Source of the DNA: Streptomyces spinosus | Lineage (GTDB): Bacteria > Actinomycetota > Actinomycetes > Streptomycetales > Streptomycetaceae | Assembly (NCBI RefSeq): GCF_020400655.1 | Contig: NZ_JAINRC010000023.1 | Span: 62,001-126,000, forward strand | Direction of reading: 5' to 3' | DNA length: 64,000 nucleotides | Shown here: one piece after another, positions 59,953-64,000 of the stretch | Position numbering within the stretch: position 1 is the first letter of the stretch | How the letters are laid out: every line of letters starts with the position of its first letter | Program-made: the position numbers and the translations under genes | The notes under the pieces: model-generated | Told to the model about the DNA's origin: nothing | Seen by the model: only the letters and a program-made list of their open reading frames with translations | Databases searched by the model: none

Positions 59953-62900
59953 TCACTCGGTGACCGGACTGAAGTCCCATACGTCAGCCGCGTAGTCCGC
60001 TCGATTCCTGACGGTCACCCTGCCGTGCAACGCGCCCCCCGTGAGGTAGATGGGCTCGTCCCTCTCCGCCGGGCCCGTGTGATTGGCCAGCAGCACTCCG
60101 TACTGGGCGGGCCGCAGGCACCAGAGGAAGCCGTCGGCGTGGGGCACGAATTCGCTCATCGTCACCTGGTTGCCGTCGGCGGGCACTCCCGTGTCGTTGG
60201 TCGACGCCACGTACCGCCCGTCGTTGGCCAGATAGAAGCACTCGTCCGAACCGGTCCGTCCCGCGGGGATCGTGGTGAACCGCTCCTCGGGCGCGTCGTC
60301 GTCCTCGTCCAGGACCACCGGGAACTCGTTGATCGCGTCGTTCCAGGCGTTGAGGATCCAGGGCAGTCCGTCCTTGGACTTCAGGTGGACCTCGCGGCGG
60401 GCGCTCAAATCCTCGACGTCCTGCAGGAACCAGCGCTGGCTGGGCGCCTGGTCGTCCTCGTCGTGAGCGAAGAGCGCGCCACCCTTGAGGTCGGCGGTGA
60501 GGTACTGCTTGGTCGCGTAGTTCTCCAGGCTCCAGGTGCCATCCCCCTGATAGCGGGGCTTCCAGAGCTGATCCAGCGCCGGGGTTTTCCAAAGCACTAT
60601 CTTGCCGTCCGGCTTACTGCCTTCTTGCCCCAGATAGTAGTTGTAGAATTTCGGGTCCTTGGAGAGCAGATTGAGATAGCCAGGGTGTTCGGAGGACTTC
60701 TTCAGATCGAACAGCAAGTTCGATGCCGGGTTTTTGTAATCGAACTTGACGTCACCGATGACGTTGCTGCCGGCGCTGGCGAATCCTGCGACGTTGACGG
60801 TGTGAGCGCTCATCACGACGACGTTGTTCTGGGGGAGCGGCGGCACATTCGACGGCGCCGGGGAATCATCCGGCAAATTGGTGAGATAGTGCCATACGGG
60901 GTAGTGGTCGGAGTCGATGTAGTCGTCAAGCAGCGCCGACCCGAAAACGTCGACACCGTTGTTCACGGGAGTGACCGCGTAGTCGAGGACATGCGGTGCG
61001 CCCGTCCTGCCGGCGGTGGGATGTGTCGCGGCCACGGTGGCAGCCGTGTTGTAGACGTTCGCGGGGAGGGCGGTGGCGAGGTCGCCCGGATCCCTGTTGT
61101 AGTCACCGGCGGCGATCCAGGGCTGCGACTCGTCGCCGCCGGATCCCAGGTGTGCCATTCGCCATCTGATGTTGCTCAGCAAACCGGGAGCGTCCTGACC
61201 CTGGTTGTCCGCACGCGCGTGGATGGTGAAGTACCCGACGCCTCCCACGGTGATCCCGAGTGCGGGCCGTGCACCGCCTTCACCCAGTACCGGGTCGTAG
61301 CCCGGCGGCTCGACGATGTGTATGTCCTGCGGGGCGACTGGGGTTCTGCTGGCGATGGCGAGGTTGACCCGGCCGTCGTTGGTCGTTCCGCTGTTCGTGT
61401 GCAGCCAGTATATGTATCCCACCGTCCGGCTGCGAGTTCCCAGGAGCCGGTACTCCCGGACCGGGGGATACGTGCCGTCCGGGTGCCGCCAGACGTTCTG
61501 CGCGTGGTCTTCGAGGAATTCGAGGCGTGAGCCCGTCGGCGGGGTTCCGGCCTCCTGGATGAGGACGATATGAGCCCCTCGGGGGTCCGCATCCTCCATC
61601 ATGTATCGAAGATCATCGTATTTGTTGTGCCGCCCTCCGTCCGACAGTGCGCCTTGCATGTTCCAGTTGACGATGGCCCGGTCGGTACCGGTACGGGGGT
61701 CGAGATCGCCGCCGGTCTTGGTCAGGAACAGGGACGGTCGCTTGCCCACGGCGAGAGGTACGACGCCGTGCCCCAGGTAGTCGAGGGTCTCCCGGCCGGT
61801 CCAGTCCGGGATCGCCTGACCGTCCTGGCCCAGCGGCTCGAACTGGTTCGGCGCATTGCTCTTCGAACCGAACTGGAAGGCGGTGCCGGACTGCGTGCCA
61901 TAGGGCGCGTACGGTTCGAACGGGCCGCCGGGGCTGGTCTGTTTGATCAGGGTGTTGTTGTAGAAGACGTTCTGCGGTCCGGAGGAGCCGGACCACTTGA
62001 CCGCCTTGGGGCCGGCCGCCCACCAGATGGGGTACCAGGTGCCCTCGTCGATTTCACCGCCTTCACCGCCGCAGTTCGTCTGGCAGTTGGCCGATCGGTG
62101 CTCGTAAGGGACCCGCACGGTGTTCTGTTCGAACAGGTTGTCGTGTTCCCAGCCGCCGTGCAGGTTCAGATCGGAGTCGAGGTCGTTGCGGAAGGCGACG
62201 TTGCCGCTGGCGGACCATTGGAACGTGAAGTGGCGCAGGTTCCGGCTGAGGTTGTAGGCCCACAGCGAGTTCCACACGCGGCTGCCGCGCAGGTATCCGT
62301 TGCCGCCCTTGCCCTTGTTCCAGGCACCGTCGAAGCTGTTGCGCTCGATCTGCAGGTTGAGGGCGTCCTCCGTGACGATCGGGTGCGAACCGGTCATGGT
62401 CGCCTTCAGCCCGCGTGCCCAGCTGTTGGCGGCCCACTTGTACACGATGCCGTGCATGGCGTACTCGGGGGCCATGTTGCCGTAGTTGTGAACGGCCTGG
62501 TCGGCGGTCAGCTGGTAGGTGCCGCCGCCCAGCTTGGGCAGGCCGTTCATGTCCTGGGTGAAGGCGAAGTTCTCGAAGCCCACCCCTTCGACGATGCGCA
62601 GCGGGGTGACCTTGCTGGCGTAGGGCTTGTCACCCAGCGCCGCGGAGCCGTCCGAGGTGGAGTCGACCGGCAGGTCCCACTCCAGCGGACGGTCCAGCGT
62701 GACCGTCTTCGCGTCGGCGTCGACCCCCGTGACCCTGAACATCTGCTGGCGCATGTGGAGGTCGTCCATCACGCCCTGGTCGGTGACACCCTGTTGCTCG
62801 TAGAACTTGACGCTGTTGGCTGCGCCCACCCAGACGTAACCGCCCGGGGTGAACTTCGACATGGAAGCGGTCGCGACCAGCTGGACAGTCCTGCTTCCCC

Positions 62901-63717
62901 GCCGGGCGGAGTACCCCGGGTCGTCAGCCGTGGCCGCGACCTTGACGCCGGAGGCCCAGTGCTGGTTGACGGAGCCTTCGAAGATGTCCTTGCGATTGGC
63001 CGGCGCCGCCGCCCAGTCGTCCTTGTACCGGTCGGCGACGTCCCGGGTCTGCACCCGGAACATGCCGCGCCCCGGCCACATCCAGCCGCCGGAGCCTTCG
63101 TCGCTGCCGGTACCGGCCTTCATGCTGTCCTGGTCCCAGCGCCCGTTGACCACCGTGTCGTAGCGGGTGTTGAGATCCGGCCGGAACACCAGCTTCGTCC
63201 CGCCGTCGCCGGAGCCCTGCCCGCGCACGATCAGGAAACTGGCGTCGACGTAGACCTGGCGGGTCAGATCGATACGCCCGGACGGCAGGGAGATGAGCGA
63301 GAGCCGGTCGAAGCTGGCCGACGGCGAGCACTGGCTCTTGATGTCGTCGATCGCCTTCTGCAGCCCGGTGGTGTCATCGGCTCCGTCGTCCGCGGTCACC
63401 CCGTACTGGGAGGACAGTCGTTCCGGAGTGATGCGGCAGGAGGCGTCGCCGGTCAGCTCCCCGTCGCCGGGCAGCGGGGCGCCGCCCCGGTAGCCCACAC
63501 GCGACCAGTCCGGCAGGCCCGAGGGCGAGGTGGTCCGGTTGGCGCTGGTGAGGTCCGGTCCGTCCGCATCCGGCCCGGCTGTCACCGCCGCGGCTCTCGT
63601 GGGAGTGGTGGCGGGCGCGCCTGAGGCGAGCGCCGGCAAGGAGAGGGACAGCAGCAGGCCGCACAACAGCGCTGCCGTGGGTTTGAGATGTCTCACATGA
63701 GCTCGTTTCTGCGTCAT
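59953..63717 (-). CDS. Secreted beta-helix / CdtB-like nuclease / lectin fusion protein
   Basis: A 1254-residue exported protein. A signal peptide (AALLCGLLLSLSLPALASGA) is followed by a pectate-lyase-like beta-helix region (about 105-640; entry motif YGVTADDGADDTTGLQKAID). Then comes a domain (about 680-945) matching CdtB, the DNase subunit of cytolethal distending toxin: VNWNMQG (N686), LIQEAGTPP (E722), YIYWLHTNS, GRVNLAIASR, RPALGITVGGVGYFTIHA (H833), AAGDYNRDP (D872, N874), HVLDYAVTP and DSDHYPVW (D937, H938). These are the catalytic and metal-binding residues of the EEP/DNase I superfamily. The C-terminal 300 residues contain QxW-like pieces (DQLWKPRYQGDGTWSLENY, SQRWFL), consistent with beta-trefoil lectin repeats like those of CdtA and CdtC. 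Inference: a one-chain CDT-like secreted nuclease or toxin. Confidence 0.88.
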   Translation of the reverse strand: MTQKRAHVRHLKPTAALLCGLLLSLSLPALASGAPATTPTRAAAVTAGPDADGPDLTSANRTTSPSGLPDWSRVGYRGGAPLPGDGELTGDASCRITPERLSSQYGVTADDGADDTTGLQKAIDDIKSQCSPSASFDRLSLISLPSGRIDLTRQVYVDASFLIVRGQGSGDGGTKLVFRPDLNTRYDTVVNGRWDQDSMKAGTGSDEGSGGWMWPGRGMFRVQTRDVADRYKDDWAAAPANRKDIFEGSVNQHWASGVKVAATADDPGYSARRGSRTVQLVATASMSKFTPGGYVWVGAANSVKFYEQQGVTDQGVMDDLHMRQQMFRVTGVDADAKTVTLDRPLEWDLPVDSTSDGSAALGDKPYASKVTPLRIVEGVGFENFAFTQDMNGLPKLGGGTYQLTADQAVHNYGNMAPEYAMHGIVYKWAANSWARGLKATMTGSHPIVTEDALNLQIERNSFDGAWNKGKGGNGYLRGSRVWNSLWAYNLSRNLRHFTFQWSASGNVAFRNDLDSDLNLHGGWEHDNLFEQNTVRVPYEHRSANCQTNCGGEGGEIDEGTWYPIWWAAGPKAVKWSGSSGPQNVFYNNTLIKQTSPGGPFEPYAPYGTQSGTAFQFGSKSNAPNQFEPLGQDGQAIPDWTGRETLDYLGHGVVPLAVGKRPSLFLTKTGGDLDPRTGTDRAIVNWNMQGALSDGGRHNKYDDLRYMMEDADPRGAHIVLIQEAGTPPTGSRLEFLEDHAQNVWRHPDGTYPPVREYRLLGTRSRTVGYIYWLHTNSGTTNDGRVNLAIASRTPVAPQDIHIVEPPGYDPVLGEGGARPALGITVGGVGYFTIHARADNQGQDAPGLLSNIRWRMAHLGSGGDESQPWIAAGDYNRDPGDLATALPANVYNTAATVAATHPTAGRTGAPHVLDYAVTPVNNGVDVFGSALLDDYIDSDHYPVWHYLTNLPDDSPAPSNVPPLPQNNVVVMSAHTVNVAGFASAGSNVIGDVKFDYKNPASNLLFDLKKSSEHPGYLNLLSKDPKFYNYYLGQEGSKPDGKIVLWKTPALDQLWKPRYQGDGTWSLENYATKQYLTADLKGGALFAHDEDDQAPSQRWFLQDVEDLSARREVHLKSKDGLPWILNAWNDAINEFPVVLDEDDDAPEERFTTIPAGRTGSDECFYLANDGRYVASTNDTGVPADGNQVTMSEFVPHADGFLWCLRPAQYGVLLANHTGPAERDEPIYLTGGALHGRVTVRNRADYAADVWDFSPVTE

Positions 63718-63846
63718 GGCGTGATGCCGACGGCGAAGTGAGGTGACTTTGGTGCGCGAGGCGTCCCGCCACTCGGCGACGCAGCCCGGACCGCGGTCGA
63801 CGCGGCCGGATGCCGTCGGCGGTTCGTGCCGGACTCCGAAGCGCGA

Positions 63847-63887
63847 CCGGTCCTGACACCGACTCCGGTCGTCGGTGTCAGGACCGG
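63847..63887. terminator. 17-bp hairpin upstream of the CdtB-like gene
   Basis: CCGGTCCTGACACCGAC (63847-63863) pairs perfectly with 63871-63887 around a 7-base loop. It lies 130 bases upstream of the CdtB-like start. It may end a leftward transcript entering from beyond the window, insulating the toxin-like gene, or be a regulatory dyad. No gene is seen from 63718 to 64000. Confidence 0.6.
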
Positions 63888-64000
63888 GATGTTTACGCGG
63901 CAGCCGAGGGTGTCGGTGTCTCCCGCCGCCGGCGGCAGCCGGTGCGGATCACCACGGAGCACCGGTGCCCGGGGCCCGGGCGCACTGCCCGGGGACCACC

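Noticed and set aside
61570..63624. A 684-codon plus-strand open frame
   Set aside because: Antisense shadow of the CdtB-like fusion protein.

Overview
The window is high-GC actinobacterial chromosome with strong third-position GC bias, GTG and TTG starts, many overlapping stop/start codons and families typical of Streptomyces (snapalysin, DUF1996, DUF6584, DUF6884, MmyB-like regulators, HxlR/MFS pairs). It is most likely a Streptomyces chromosome, probably outside the core, because accessory genes, regulator/target pairs and decayed genes dominate. No rRNA, tRNA, CRISPR array, transposase or integrase was recognised. The species cannot be named from the sequence.

Layout. 0.1-2.7 kb: a divergent SDR/MerR pair sharing a MerR-type promoter, then an orphan EF-Tu domain II-III protein without a GTPase domain. 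3-8 kb: a LacI-controlled secreted carbohydrate locus (CBM32 glycosidase, DUF1996 protein, LacI regulator). 8.4-17 kb: a hypothetical protein, a TehA/SLAC1-type transporter, a 2-oxoglutarate dehydrogenase E1 lacking the E2 domain, MmsA, and a DJ-1/AraC regulator. 17-25 kb: small conserved proteins, cardiolipin synthase and an MFS exporter. 24.8-27 kb: a decayed stretch with a frameshifted hchA and a truncated VOC gene. 27-33 kb: a peptide/nickel-type ABC importer operon with both ATPases fused. 33.6-38.6 kb: snapalysin with a repetitive tail, an HxlR/MFS pair and a PNPOx-like protein.

38.6-52.1 kb holds the main biosynthetic system: one leftward operon with mostly overlapping genes, a recognisable promoter and ten parts: FAAL-carrier protein, AurF-like diiron oxygenase, free carrier protein, class-II-synthetase-like amino acid:carrier protein ligase, a C-C-A-T-TE NRPS (A domain predicted to use serine), EamA exporter, Sfp-type PPTase, O-methyltransferase and M20 amidohydrolase. 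The parts fit an N-acyl-Xaa-Ser lipodipeptide route. Xaa is charged off-line by the synthetase-like ligase, the first C domain joins fatty acyl to Xaa, and the second C domain passes acyl-Xaa to serine. N-oxidation and O-methylation tailor the product, and an amidohydrolase may process or detoxify it.

52.6-59.2 kb carries a kinase-fold protein, a divergent MsrB, an LLM flavin oxidoreductase, a zinc alcohol dehydrogenase and an SDR with its divergent MmyB-like regulator. 59.9-63.7 kb carries the second notable system: a 1254-residue secreted protein with a pectate-lyase-like beta-helix, a CdtB-like (cytolethal distending toxin B) nuclease domain with all recognisable active-site residues, and a C-terminal beta-trefoil-like lectin region. 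This looks like a single-chain CDT-like toxin or secreted nuclease.
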